Below are positions 32,949 through 43,818 of a stretch of DNA of 64,000 nt, in pieces. How positions within the stretch are numbered: position 1 is the first letter of the stretch; each line of letters starts with the position of its first letter. The translations under genes and the position numbers were made by a program. Origin of the DNA: Erythrobacter sp. (GTDB taxonomy: Bacteria > Pseudomonadota > Alphaproteobacteria > Sphingomonadales > Sphingomonadaceae); assembly GCA_023653115.1 (NCBI GenBank), contig JAMNXO010000001.1, forward strand, positions 1-64,000, written 5' to 3'. The notes under the pieces were generated by a model. It had not been told where the DNA came from. It did no database searches and saw only the letters and a list, made by a program, of their open reading frames with translations.

Positions 32949-33482
32949 CTAAACGCTGCGGCACGCCTCGATAAGCTGGCCCGGCAGCGTGCTCGGATTG
33001 AGCCGCACCAGCCCTGCGCCCGGCACCGTCACCGTGGCTTCGCGCAACCCGTCGAGCGCGTTCCAGCCTTGCGCCCGCGCGGTCGCTTCGCCCTGCCACA
33101 TCCGCGCCGCGCCGATGGTGGTCGCGTCCACTTCGAACCGGCCGATATAGCCGTTGCCGATCACCGCCAGCAGCGCGCCTGCGCCGCGATCGGCCGGGGC
33201 ATGGCGGGTGATCCTGAGCCGCGCTTCAGCCGTGCCCGCATCCAGACATTCGAGCGCCACCAGCACCGGCTTGCCCGGGATGCCGTAGACCAACCGGGCG
33301 GGCTGCGCGCTCATCGCCCAGATCGCGCCTTCAATCTCGGGCGAGGGCAGGGGTTCGGACGGGCCGCTGGGCGCAGGCAGGTTCGCCGCGCGCGCACTGC
33401 TCGCATCGGCGGGCGGCGGCTTGCACCCGGGCAGCGCCAGCGCCGTCAGCACGGCCAGCGTGGCAAGACCCCGCGCCCGCAT
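32949..33482 (-). CDS. Hypothetical lipoprotein
   Basis: The 177-aa protein starts at ATG 33482, which overlaps the stop of the S10 peptidase gene (TGATG). A longer frame upstream runs inside that gene and is a shadow. A lipoprotein signal ends at LALPGC (Cys about 20), followed by a Ser/Ala/Pro-rich spacer. The rest (IWAMSAQPARLVYGIPGKPVLVALECL ... TLPGQLIEACRSV, given in part) has no domain I recognise. Two-gene operon with the peptidase suggests a shared envelope role. Confidence 0.7.
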   Translation of the reverse strand: MRARGLATLAVLTALALPGCKPPPADASSARAANLPAPSGPSEPLPSPEIEGAIWAMSAQPARLVYGIPGKPVLVALECLDAGTAEARLRITRHAPADRGAGALLAVIGNGYIGRFEVDATTIGAARMWQGEATARAQGWNALDGLREATVTVPGAGLVRLNPSTLPGQLIEACRSV

Positions 33483-34990
33483 CACCGCGCCCGGATAAAG
33501 GCGCGCAGATCGGCCGAGAGCTTGGCCCGGTCCTCGTCGCGCACATACATCATGTGGCCCGCATCGTAGTATTTCCACGTGATCCGGTCCTGCGGGATAC
33601 CGGTGCGCTTCAGCGAATATTCCGCGCCAAAGAACGGTGTGGCGAAATCGTAATAGCCCTGCGCGTTGAACAGGCGCAGCTGCGAATTCTGGCGCATCGC
33701 CTGTCCGATCAGCGGGGCGATGTTGAGATAGGCCTGCCGCCCTCTGCCGCTGCCCAGCGACCAGTCCCATTGCCCGCCGACAGAGCCGATCGATTGGTAC
33801 TGCCGGTTGGTCTGGTAACCCAGCGTCTCGCGCGCCCATTGGTTGATCGCCGCGGTGTAGCCGGCATCGATGCCGTAGAAGCTGGGATCATCGTCAGGTG
33901 TTTCGCCCGCATTGTCGAAATCCTTGCCGGTGTAGCGCGCATCGAGCCTGCCGATGGTAAGGCCCCGGTCGCGCAGCAGCTCCTTGTAGAAACGCTGATC
34001 GGTGACGCGCAGATCGGCCTGTTCGAGATATTCTTCCGACAGGCCGGTGAGGCGGGCGAGTTCCTTGCGCACGCTGGCGCGTTCCTCGGCAGGCAAGTCC
34101 TGCCCTTTGAGCAGCGCGCTCGCAAACGGGCCGATGGCAAAGCGGCGCGCTTCCTCGACGATGGCTTCCACCGAAGGGGCCTGCACCTTGCCGTGGTAAT
34201 AGGCCGCCGCCGCCATGTTCGGCAGCGTCACGACATAGGCCATTTCATTGCCCGGGGTCGGCTCGCGGCCCGCGAAATCGAGGATGGTGGAGATCAGAAT
34301 CAGCCCGTTGAGGCCGACGTCGTTATAGGTGCTGCCCTCCAGTTCATCGACCACCATCGCGGTGCGGCTGGTGCCGTAGCTTTCCCCGCCGAGATATTTG
34401 GGGGAGGACCAGCGGCCGTTGTCATTGATCCAGCGGCGGATCACTTCGGCGACCGCGCGGCCATCCTGCCTGAGGCCGTAATACTTCTTGGGATCGGTGC
34501 CCTGCGTCAGGTGGCTGAAGCCGGTGCCGGGCGGATCGATGAAGACCAGATCGGCGACATCGAGCAGGCTGTCGGGATTGTCGAGCAGCGGATAGGGCGG
34601 TGCGCCATCGTCGCGCGCGTCGGACGGGATCGCCACCCGCTTCGGCCCGAAGGCGCCCATCTGCAACCACACCGAGCCCGAGCCCGGCCCGCCGTTGTAG
34701 ATGAAGAACACCGGGCGCGAAGGATCGGCGGGGGTCTTCACATAGGAGGTGGTGACGATCACCGCCTCGGGCTTGCCGTCATCGCTGCTGAGGATCGTGT
34801 CGGCGATGGTGGCGCGGTAGGTGATGCGCTGCCCGCCAAAGGTGCCGGCAAGATCGCGGGTCTTGACCTGCGCGGCCAGCGCCGGGGCAGGCTTGGCGGC
34901 CTCAGGCTTGGGCGCGTCTTGCGCAGCAGAGGGGGCGACGAGGGCGAGCGTGCTGGCAGCGGCCAGCGCGGCGAGGAATCGGCGGTTCAT
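33482..34990 (-). CDS. S10-family serine carboxypeptidase-like peptidase
   Basis: This 502-aa exported protein has a signal peptide ending AAQD (about residue 24). The alpha/beta hydrolase fold of the S10 family is shown by YNGGPGSGSVWLQMGAFGPKR (split; about 100-120), the nucleophile serine in GGESYGTSR (about 203), and the catalytic histidine in YDAGHMMYV (about 485). It would release C-terminal residues from peptides in the periplasm. It is upstream of the small lipoprotein gene with a 1-nt overlap. Confidence 0.9.
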   Translation of the reverse strand: MNRRFLAALAAASTLALVAPSAAQDAPKPEAAKPAPALAAQVKTRDLAGTFGGQRITYRATIADTILSSDDGKPEAVIVTTSYVKTPADPSRPVFFIYNGGPGSGSVWLQMGAFGPKRVAIPSDARDDGAPPYPLLDNPDSLLDVADLVFIDPPGTGFSHLTQGTDPKKYYGLRQDGRAVAEVIRRWINDNGRWSSPKYLGGESYGTSRTAMVVDELEGSTYNDVGLNGLILISTILDFAGREPTPGNEMAYVVTLPNMAAAAYYHGKVQAPSVEAIVEEARRFAIGPFASALLKGQDLPAEERASVRKELARLTGLSEEYLEQADLRVTDQRFYKELLRDRGLTIGRLDARYTGKDFDNAGETPDDDPSFYGIDAGYTAAINQWARETLGYQTNRQYQSIGSVGGQWDWSLGSGRGRQAYLNIAPLIGQAMRQNSQLRLFNAQGYYDFATPFFGAEYSLKRTGIPQDRITWKYYDAGHMMYVRDEDRAKLSADLRAFIRAR

Positions 34991-35042
34991 GCGACCGAGG
35001 GATGACAGGCTTGGAGGCGGGGTTCAAGCGCGCGCGGCAGGG

Positions 35043-35363
35043 TTATGCAGCGCGGGGTTGAATGCGGTCCAGCTCGCCATTGAGCGCTCGCTTCGCGGTG
35101 CGGAGTTCGGCGCTGGTCTGAAGGCGAAGGAAAAAGCCCTCCGACATGCGGAAGTAACGCGAGAGCCGCAGGTCAAGTTCGCCGTCGATGCGCGTGTCAC
35201 CGTCAATCAAGGCTTGCAGACGAGCAGGATCGACCGCGATGGCGTCGGCCAGCGCGGCGGTGTCGAGCTTCAGAGGCTCCATGAACTCGGTAACCAGCAT
35301 CTCGCCCGCATGCGGGATATGCAGCCAGTCCGAAGTGTCAGTGGTAGTCGACGATTTCGACAT
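35043..35363 (-). CDS. higA: HigA-family antitoxin (XRE helix-turn-helix)
   Basis: The 106-aa protein is a HigA-type antitoxin: HIPHAGEMLVTEFMEPLKLDTAALADAIAVDP (split; about 15-46) holds the start of an XRE helix-turn-helix, and ELDLRLSRYFRMSEGFFLRLQ is the usual C-terminal part. It should bind and silence the HigB toxin and repress the operon. Its start lies 26 nt inside the toxin gene, so the two are expressed together. The classic higBA order (toxin first) is kept. Confidence 0.88.
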   Translation of the reverse strand: MSKSSTTTDTSDWLHIPHAGEMLVTEFMEPLKLDTAALADAIAVDPARLQALIDGDTRIDGELDLRLSRYFRMSEGFFLRLQTSAELRTAKRALNGELDRIQPRAA

Positions 35364-35619
35364 CGTATGCGTTTCCGTTGTTCCAGCGGAAGCATATACG
35401 CCATTTCATGTTGATGGAAATGGAATGCTGACCGGCCCGGTCACGATCCAGTTCGTGCAGGCGGTTGCTCGGCGGCAGCTTGAGATCGTCGAGGGTGTCC
35501 GCGGCGTCGATCATACTGAGCTTTGCTAGCGCGCGTGACTGGATATCGGCGGGCAGTTTGCGGCTGCGCTTACCGTTCCAGATACTTGCTGTCTCTGAGC
35601 AGGCGAAGGACTGGATCAT
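35338..35619 (-). CDS. higB: HigB-family mRNA-interferase toxin (RelE/ParE fold)
   Basis: The 93-aa toxin is of normal length. Family marks are the start MIQSFACSETASIWNG, RKLPADIQSRALAKL (about 19-34), and the C-terminal ISINMKWRICFRWNNGNAYDVEIVDYH (split), with the basic and aromatic residues of the RelE fold in WRICFRW. HigB cleaves mRNA on the ribosome. It is upstream of and overlaps the antitoxin. The pair lies between the S10 peptidase and uvrB, apparently intact. Confidence 0.88.
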   Translation of the reverse strand: MIQSFACSETASIWNGKRSRKLPADIQSRALAKLSMIDAADTLDDLKLPPSNRLHELDRDRAGQHSISINMKWRICFRWNNGNAYDVEIVDYH

Positions 35620-35697
35620 GGCAGGAGACTAGATCGGGCCCCGCCACCTTGCTAGGTTGACGAACGCAAATTTTTTATCTCACGCTGTGGATTAGAA

Positions 35698-37920
<2,223 letters not shown>

Positions 37921-38042
37921 GCACGGCCATATGCGGCGCGCAGGCCTGAATGTGAAGGGCTTCACATTTTCGGGGCACGCATTGCGCTGCGATCGGTTAT
38001 GTTTGCTGGAAACGGGGCAGGCCCGCAGCAGGAGCGACGATT

Positions 38043-38585
38043 ATGAAGCGGATCATCATGGCAGCAGCAGGCGCGGCGCTGATCGCAGGCTGTTCGGGCG
38101 GCGCCGATAGCACCGCGGCCGATGCCGACGGGAACGGCAATGTCAGTCTGAAGGAAGCCGCCAAGAAGGCCGAAGCCGAAGGCCTGAAGCCGCAAGCCGG
38201 CCAGTACAAGGCCGTCATCACCATGACCGGGATCGAAATCCCCGGGATGCCGGCCGAAATGAAGGGCCATGGCGCAGGCATGGTCACCACCACCGAATAT
38301 TGCCTCACCCAGGCCGAAGTCGACAAGGGCTTCGAGGAGATGATGAAGCGCGGCCAGAACGGCGAATGCAGCTATGAAAGCTTCAATCTGGCGGGCGGAA
38401 AGATGGACGCGGTGATGGTCTGCAAGACTCCGCAGGGCGCTGCCCGCATGACCATGAATGGCACGGTTACGCCCACCACCTCCGATTTCACCGCGAGCAT
38501 GGCGATGAAGTTCCCCGATGCGCCGGAAGGCACCATGACCTTCGCCGCCAAGCATGAACGCGTGGGCGATTGTCCCGCCAAGTGA
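38043..38585 (+). CDS. DUF3617 lipoprotein
   Basis: The 180-aa protein has a lipoprotein signal (ALIAGC, Cys about 17), an acidic linker with DADGNGNVSLKEA that resembles half an EF-hand loop, and the DUF3617 body: GQYKAVITMTGIEIPGMP, then TTTEYCLTQAEVDKGFEEM and the closing CSYESFNLAGGKMDA and RVGDCPAK. Four body cysteines could form two disulfides. DUF3617 proteins are periplasmic and of unknown function, common and multi-copy in sphingomonads. Confidence 0.85.
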   Translation: MKRIIMAAAGAALIAGCSGGADSTAADADGNGNVSLKEAAKKAEAEGLKPQAGQYKAVITMTGIEIPGMPAEMKGHGAGMVTTTEYCLTQAEVDKGFEEMMKRGQNGECSYESFNLAGGKMDAVMVCKTPQGAARMTMNGTVTPTTSDFTASMAMKFPDAPEGTMTFAAKHERVGDCPAK

Positions 38586-38655
38586 AATGTGTCGGATTTC
38601 TTACATACGTTACACTTAATTGAACATTCATGTGAAATGTGGCTTGGGTCCGTGC

Positions 38656-39489
38656 ATGGCCCAACCACGTTTCGCCTTTGACACGCCCCGTCTGCCCGCT
38701 CCGCTGATCGCGGCGGCGAGTGCGGCTGGTGCGCAGGCGCAGCAGGCCTATCAGGCCACGAGATTCGCCCGCCGCGTGGCGCTGGCACGCGAGACCTGCC
38801 CCGAGGAATATGAGGCGGGCAAGCCGCGGCTGGTGCAGATGCTGGGCGAAGCACAGGTGCTGCTCGAACCGTGGCGCCGCCCGCGCCGCAAGCTCGATAT
38901 CGCTGCGACCAGCAATCCGCAGATGGTGATGATCCTGCCCGGCTTTGCCACCCATCCGGTGCGTATGCGCTATCTCGCGCACCAGCTCGAAGCCGCCGGG
39001 CACCGCACCAAGCGCTGGGGTCTGGGCTTTAATTGGGGCCCCGACGAGGAGCGTTTCGAGATGCTCGAGGCGCGGTTGGCTGAGCTCCATGCGCGCCACG
39101 GCCAGCCGGTGGTGCTGATCGGCTGGAGCCTCGGCGGATTGTTTGCCCGCGAGCTGGCCAAGCGTCAGCCCGAAGCCGTCGCCAAGGTCATCACCATGGG
39201 CTCGCCGTGCTCCGGATCCCCGCGCGCCAACAATGCCTGGCGCGCCTATCAGTTCATCACCGGCACCAGCGTGGATGCCCCGCCGATCGCTGCTGATCTG
39301 GCAGCCAAGCCGCCGGTGGAAACGGTCGCGCTGTGGAGCGCCAATGACGGCGTGATCGCGCCGCGCTGCGCCGCCGGCCGCGCCGACGAGCGCGACCGGG
39401 CCATCGCGCTGCGCTGCACGCACATGGGCTTTACCTACGATCCGCAGGTGATCCACACCCTGCTCGAAGAGCTCGAAGCCACCCGCTGA
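38656..39489 (+). CDS. Alpha/beta hydrolase (lipase-like)
   Basis: This 277-aa protein starts at ATG 38656; an in-frame ATG at 38620 is also possible. The hydrolase fold shows MVMILPGFATHPVRMRYL with the oxyanion-hole region, the nucleophile in IGWSLGGLFAREL (Ser about 155 from this start), and a late acid/His pair in WSANDGVIAPR and RCTHMGFTYDPQVIH. It looks like the GPI-inositol-deacylase/PGAP1-like or lipase type that acts on esters. No signal peptide is evident. The substrate is unknown. Confidence 0.78.
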   Translation: MAQPRFAFDTPRLPAPLIAAASAAGAQAQQAYQATRFARRVALARETCPEEYEAGKPRLVQMLGEAQVLLEPWRRPRRKLDIAATSNPQMVMILPGFATHPVRMRYLAHQLEAAGHRTKRWGLGFNWGPDEERFEMLEARLAELHARHGQPVVLIGWSLGGLFARELAKRQPEAVAKVITMGSPCSGSPRANNAWRAYQFITGTSVDAPPIAADLAAKPPVETVALWSANDGVIAPRCAAGRADERDRAIALRCTHMGFTYDPQVIHTLLEELEATR

Positions 39490-39570
39490 TACCTTCGCGT
39501 CAAACCCGCTTTCCTTTTGTGAAAGCGGCGTTACCTTGTGCACTGCACCAAAGGGCGGATGCGGGGGTCA

Positions 39571-41001
39571 ATGAGCGCGGGCGGCAGCAATTTTGACGAG
39601 ATGTTCGAACAGGATGGCCAGACCCGGCCGGCCTATGGCGAATATTGCCGCTGGTACAACGAACAGCCCGGCGAGTTTCTCAAGCGCAAAAACCGCGAGG
39701 CGGATGATACCTTCCGCCGCACCGGCATCACCTTCAATGTTTACGGCGAGGATGCGGCAGAAGAACGCCTGATCCCGTTCGACATGGTGCCGCGCATCAT
39801 CACCGCGAGCGAATGGCGCAAGCTGTCGCGCGGGATCGAGCAGCGGGTGCGGGCGCTGAATTCCTTCCTTTATGATCTCTATCACCGGCAGGAAATCGTG
39901 CGCGCCGGCCGCCTGCCCGAACGGCTGCTGCGCAAGAACGATGCGTGGCTGGCCAACATGGTCGGGTTCACCCCGCCGGGCGGGATCTACACCCACATTG
40001 TCGGGATCGATCTGGTGCGCACCGGGCCGGACGAATTCTTCGTGCTGGAAGACAACGCACGCACGCCCTCGGGGGTCTCCTATATGCTGGAGAACCGCGA
40101 GACGATGATGGCGATGTTCCCCGATCTGTTCAGCCGGATCGCGGTGGAGAGCGTATCGACCTATCCGCGCCGGCTCGCCCGCAGCCTCGCCGCCTGCGTG
40201 CCGCCCGCCTTCACCGGCGGCAAGCCGACGGTCGCGGTGCTGACGCCGGGCATCTACAATTCGGCCTATTACGAACACGCGTTCCTCGCCGATCAGATGG
40301 GCGCGGAACTGGTCGAGGGCAGCGATCTGCGCGTGGTCGGCGGGCGGGTGCAGATGCGCACCACGCTGGGCTACAAGCCGATCGACGTGCTCTATCGCCG
40401 GGTTGATGATGATTACCTCGATCCGCTGACCTTCAATCCCGATTCTGCGCTGGGCGTGCCGGGGATCATGGATGTCTACCGTGCCGGCGGGATCACCATC
40501 GCCAATGCGCCGGGCACAGGCGTGGCGGACGACAAGGCGATCTACAGCTTCATGCCCGAGATCGTCGAGTTCTACACCGGCGAAAAGCCGCTGCTGCCCA
40601 ATGTGCAAACCTGGCGCTGCGCCGACAAGTCGAGCCTCGCCTATGTGCTCGACAACCTCGCCGAACTGGTGGTGAAAGAGGTGCATGGATCGGGCGGTTA
40701 CGGGATGCTGATCGGGCCGACCTCGTCCAAGCGCGAGATCGCTGCCTTCCGCGAAAAGCTGATCGCGCGGCCGAGCAATTACATCGCCCAGCCCACGCTC
40801 GCGCTGTCGACCTGCCCGATCTACACCCGTGCCGGGCTCGCGCCGCGCCATGTCGATCTCAGGCCCTTCGTGCTCGTCAGCCCCGAAGGCATCGACATCA
40901 CGCCGGGCGGGCTCACGCGGGTCGCGCTCAAGAAGGGTTCGCTGGTGGTCAATTCCTCGCAAGGAGGCGGCACCAAGGACACCTGGGTGCTGAAGGACTG
41001 A
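39571..41001 (+). CDS. Circularly permuted ATP-grasp ligase (DUF404/DUF407)
   Basis: The protein is 476 aa from ATG 39571; ATG 39559 and GTG 39538 are alternatives in frame. Type 2 circularly permuted ATP-grasp signatures include FDEMFEQDGQTRPAYGEYCRWY (split) at the start, the FRRTGITFNVYGED segment, EFFVLEDNARTPSGVSYMLENR near 165, and VKEVHGSGGYGMLIGPTSSK near 376. Such ligases form peptide-like amide bonds. It is the first of four genes (alpha-E, transglutaminase, Anbu) that co-occur widely and have been proposed to make and remove a peptide modification. Confidence 0.9.
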   Translation: MSAGGSNFDEMFEQDGQTRPAYGEYCRWYNEQPGEFLKRKNREADDTFRRTGITFNVYGEDAAEERLIPFDMVPRIITASEWRKLSRGIEQRVRALNSFLYDLYHRQEIVRAGRLPERLLRKNDAWLANMVGFTPPGGIYTHIVGIDLVRTGPDEFFVLEDNARTPSGVSYMLENRETMMAMFPDLFSRIAVESVSTYPRRLARSLAACVPPAFTGGKPTVAVLTPGIYNSAYYEHAFLADQMGAELVEGSDLRVVGGRVQMRTTLGYKPIDVLYRRVDDDYLDPLTFNPDSALGVPGIMDVYRAGGITIANAPGTGVADDKAIYSFMPEIVEFYTGEKPLLPNVQTWRCADKSSLAYVLDNLAELVVKEVHGSGGYGMLIGPTSSKREIAAFREKLIARPSNYIAQPTLALSTCPIYTRAGLAPRHVDLRPFVLVSPEGIDITPGGLTRVALKKGSLVVNSSQGGGTKDTWVLKD

Positions 41002-41002
41002 T

Positions 41003-41947
41003 ATGCTAGGCCGCACTGCCAACGGATTGTTCTGGATGTTTCGCTATCTCGAGCGGGCCGAGAACACCGCGCGCCTGCTCGAAGCGGCGCTGCGCATGGC
41101 ATTGACCCGCGATGTGGTGACAGCCGAGGCGGAATGGCGCTCGGTCATCGCCACATTGGGGCTGAGCCGCGCCTACGAGGCTGCGCACGACACCTATGAC
41201 GGGGTGCAGGTGTGGAACTTCGTGCTGCGCGGCGCTTCCAACCCCGGCAATGTCCGCGCGATGTTCGGCGGCGTGCGAGCCAATGCGCGCATGGCCCGCA
41301 TCAACATCTCGTCCGACGTGTGGGAAGCGGTCAACGAGAACTGGATGAACCTCGACAGGCTGCTCGCGCGCCCTATCGGCCCGACGGTGGTGGGCGAGGT
41401 GCTGGTGGCGATCCGCCGCGCCGGCACGCAGGTCCACGGCGCTTTCGACGGCTCGATGTTGCGCGACGACGGCTACCACTTCAGCCGCGCCGGCACCTTC
41501 ATCGAACGCGCTGACAGCACCGCGCGCATTCTCGACATGAAATACTTCCTGCTGCTGCCTTCGCTCTCCTATGTCGGATCGAGCCTTGATACGGGGCAGT
41601 GGGAACAGGTGCTGCGATCAGTCGCAGGGGCGCGGGTCTATAGCTGGCTTAACGCCGGGCAGATCGAGGCGCGCGGGATCGTCGAATTCCTCGTGCTCGA
41701 TGATCGCTTCCCGCGCAGCCTGGCCTTCTGCCGCAACGCGCTGCGCGAAAATCTCGCCGCGCTCGCCCGGATGCATGGCGTGGAGGGGCGCTGCAACGCC
41801 CTGATGCGCGAGGCCGATACCCGCATAAGCCAGCTCACCGTCGACCAGATCTTCGAGGCCGGGCTGCACGAATTCCTGGTCGATTTCCTCGCCCGCAATG
41901 CTGCCATCGCGCAGGCGATTGCCGGCGACTACCGGTTCCACGCATGA
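41003..41947 (+). CDS. Alpha-E domain protein
   Basis: This all-helical 314-aa protein starts 1 nt after the ATP-grasp stop. It shows the DUF403/alpha-E start MLGRTANGLFWMFRYLERAENTARLLEA (split), ISSDVWEAVNENWMNLDR near 108, and GTFIERADSTARILDMKYF near 165. The domain occurs together with permuted ATP-grasp ligases, as separate proteins or fused to them. Its biochemical activity is not known to me. It is cotranscribed with the transglutaminase-like gene, which follows after 10 nt. Confidence 0.9.
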   Translation: MLGRTANGLFWMFRYLERAENTARLLEAALRMALTRDVVTAEAEWRSVIATLGLSRAYEAAHDTYDGVQVWNFVLRGASNPGNVRAMFGGVRANARMARINISSDVWEAVNENWMNLDRLLARPIGPTVVGEVLVAIRRAGTQVHGAFDGSMLRDDGYHFSRAGTFIERADSTARILDMKYFLLLPSLSYVGSSLDTGQWEQVLRSVAGARVYSWLNAGQIEARGIVEFLVLDDRFPRSLAFCRNALRENLAALARMHGVEGRCNALMREADTRISQLTVDQIFEAGLHEFLVDFLARNAAIAQAIAGDYRFHA

Positions 41948-41957
41948 GGACGAGCGC

Positions 41958-42830
41958 ATGAGCACGATGACCCTCGCGATCCGGCACACCACGCATTACG
42001 CCTTTTCCGAACCGGTGATGCACGCGCTCCAGCGGCTGCGGTTGACCCCCAAGGAAACGCAGGGCCAGCGCATCATCGACTGGAAGATGCACTTCGAGCA
42101 CGCCCATGCCGAGCTTTCCTACGACGACCAGCATTTCAACCACGTCACGCTGATCGGCATGGAGCCGGGCGCGCGCGAGGTGACGGTGACCTGCGAGGGC
42201 ATTGTCGAGACCGAGGATAATGCCGGGGTGATCGGCCGCCATTCGGGCCACCTGCCCTTGTGGAGCTTCCTGCGGCAGACCTCGCTCACCCGCCCCGGCA
42301 CCAAGCTGCGCGCGCTGCTGCGCGAGGCGGGCGGGCAGGCAGATGGCGAGCCGCTCGATTTTCTCCACGCGCTCTCGGGCCTGATCCGCGACCGGATCGC
42401 TTACGAAACGGGGCGCACCCATTCGGCCACCACCGCCGAGGAAGCAGTGCAGCACGGGTTTGGCGTGTGTCAGGATCACGCGCATATCTTCATCGGCGCC
42501 GCACGGGCCAGCGGCATCCCGGCACGCTATGTCAGCGGCTATCTGCTGATGGACGACCGGATCGAGCAGGAAGCCACCCACGCCTGGGCCGAGGCCCATG
42601 TCGAAGGGCTGGGCTGGGTCGGCTTTGATGTCTCGAACGGGATCAGCCCCGATCCGCGCTATGTGCGGGTGGCGACTGGCAGCGATTATCGCGATGCCGC
42701 GCCGGTCACCGGGATCAGCTACGGAATGGCGGAAGAAGTGCTGCGCGTGGGGGTGGCCGTCTCCCCGCACGTGCCCGCCACCCAGCAGCAAAGCCAGACC
42801 AGCCAGCAGCAGGGCCAGACCAGCCAGTAA
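41958..42830 (+). CDS. Transglutaminase-like protease of the Anbu cluster
   Basis: The 290-aa protein starts at ATG 41958 (GAGGACGAGCGC before it). An N-terminal bacterial transglutaminase-like domain (TLAIRHTTHYAFSEPVMHALQRL, split) is followed by the core with Cys in GFGVCQDHAHIF (about 173), His in THAWAEAHVEGLGWVGFD (about 212) and an Asp. That is a papain-type Cys-His-Asp triad. The tail is a short glutamine/serine/threonine repeat, QQQSQTSQQQGQTSQ, encoded by two copies of a near-identical unit. The core family acts as a peptidase or transamidase. Confidence 0.9.
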   Translation: MSTMTLAIRHTTHYAFSEPVMHALQRLRLTPKETQGQRIIDWKMHFEHAHAELSYDDQHFNHVTLIGMEPGAREVTVTCEGIVETEDNAGVIGRHSGHLPLWSFLRQTSLTRPGTKLRALLREAGGQADGEPLDFLHALSGLIRDRIAYETGRTHSATTAEEAVQHGFGVCQDHAHIFIGAARASGIPARYVSGYLLMDDRIEQEATHAWAEAHVEGLGWVGFDVSNGISPDPRYVRVATGSDYRDAAPVTGISYGMAEEVLRVGVAVSPHVPATQQQSQTSQQQGQTSQ

Positions 42831-42929
42831 CCTGCGTCGCAGCGTATGACGCGGCGCTTTGCCTCGGCGGCGCTTTGCGTTAGGGCCACGCTCCCGCGCG
42901 AAAACCGGGGCAGGGGAAGAGGAACCGAC

Positions 42930-43676
42930 ATGACCTATTGCGTTGGCATGGTGCTCGATCGCGGGCTGGTGCTGATGAGCGACACCCGCACCAATTCGGG
43001 CGTCGACAACATCTCGACCTTCCGCAAGCTGTTCCAGTGGAGCGTGCCGGGCGAACGCATGATCGCGGTCATGACGGCGGGCAATCTGGCCACCACGCAG
43101 GCGGTCATCAGCCAGCTCGAGGAACGCACCAAGGCTCCGGGCGAGCGCGAGAACACGCTGCTCAAGGGGCCGACGATGTTTCAGGTCGCCACCGAGATCG
43201 GCCGGCTGCTGCGCACCACCATCGAGGAAGCGCAGGCCGTCAACGGCGAAAGCGGCAAGGGGCGCTTCACCGCCACCATGATCGTGGCCGGACAGATCAA
43301 GGGGATGCAGCCGCGTCTGTTCATGATCTACCCTGAAGGCAATTTCATCGAAGCCAGCTGGGACACGCCGTTCTTCCAGATCGGGGAAACCAAGTATGGC
43401 CGCCCGATCCTGATCCGCGGCTATGATCGGGGCATGAGCTTCGAGGATGCGGTGAAGTTGCTGATGGTGAGCTTTGACTCGACCCTGAAGGCGAACCTCT
43501 CGGTCGGCCTGCCGCTCGATCTGCTGGTGATCGGCAAGGACGCGTTTGCTGCCAGCCACGAACACCGGGTGACCGCGGATGATCCGTATTTCGCCACGAT
43601 ATCATCGGGTTGGGGGGATGCGTTGCGCTCCGCGTTCCATTCGCTGCCGCCTTACTTTTTTAGCAGCAAGGATTGA
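42930..43676 (+). CDS. Anbu-type proteasome-like peptidase
   Basis: The 248-aa protein starts at ATG 42930 with AAGAGGA in front; the longer frame to 42846 is not supported. The N-terminal nucleophile fold begins TYCVGMVLDRGLVLMSDTRTN, with Thr2 exposed after Met removal, as in HslV/proteasome beta subunits. FTATMIVAGQIKGMQPRLFMIYPEGNF and the C-terminal SVGLPLDLLVIGKDAF match Anbu. The Anbu ring is thought to work with the ATP-grasp, alpha-E and transglutaminase proteins encoded just upstream. Confidence 0.9.
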   Translation: MTYCVGMVLDRGLVLMSDTRTNSGVDNISTFRKLFQWSVPGERMIAVMTAGNLATTQAVISQLEERTKAPGERENTLLKGPTMFQVATEIGRLLRTTIEEAQAVNGESGKGRFTATMIVAGQIKGMQPRLFMIYPEGNFIEASWDTPFFQIGETKYGRPILIRGYDRGMSFEDAVKLLMVSFDSTLKANLSVGLPLDLLVIGKDAFAASHEHRVTADDPYFATISSGWGDALRSAFHSLPPYFFSSKD

Positions 43677-43818
43677 CGCCCGGGCGACATCATGGTTCGT
43701 TTCGGAGTGAATTAATTACATTAATTCCGTTGGTTAACGTAATCCAGATACGGTAAATCCTCCGGATCGGCGGCGACCCTGCGTGAATTGCGTAAGGGGT
43801 TGGCGCAGTCATCATCGC

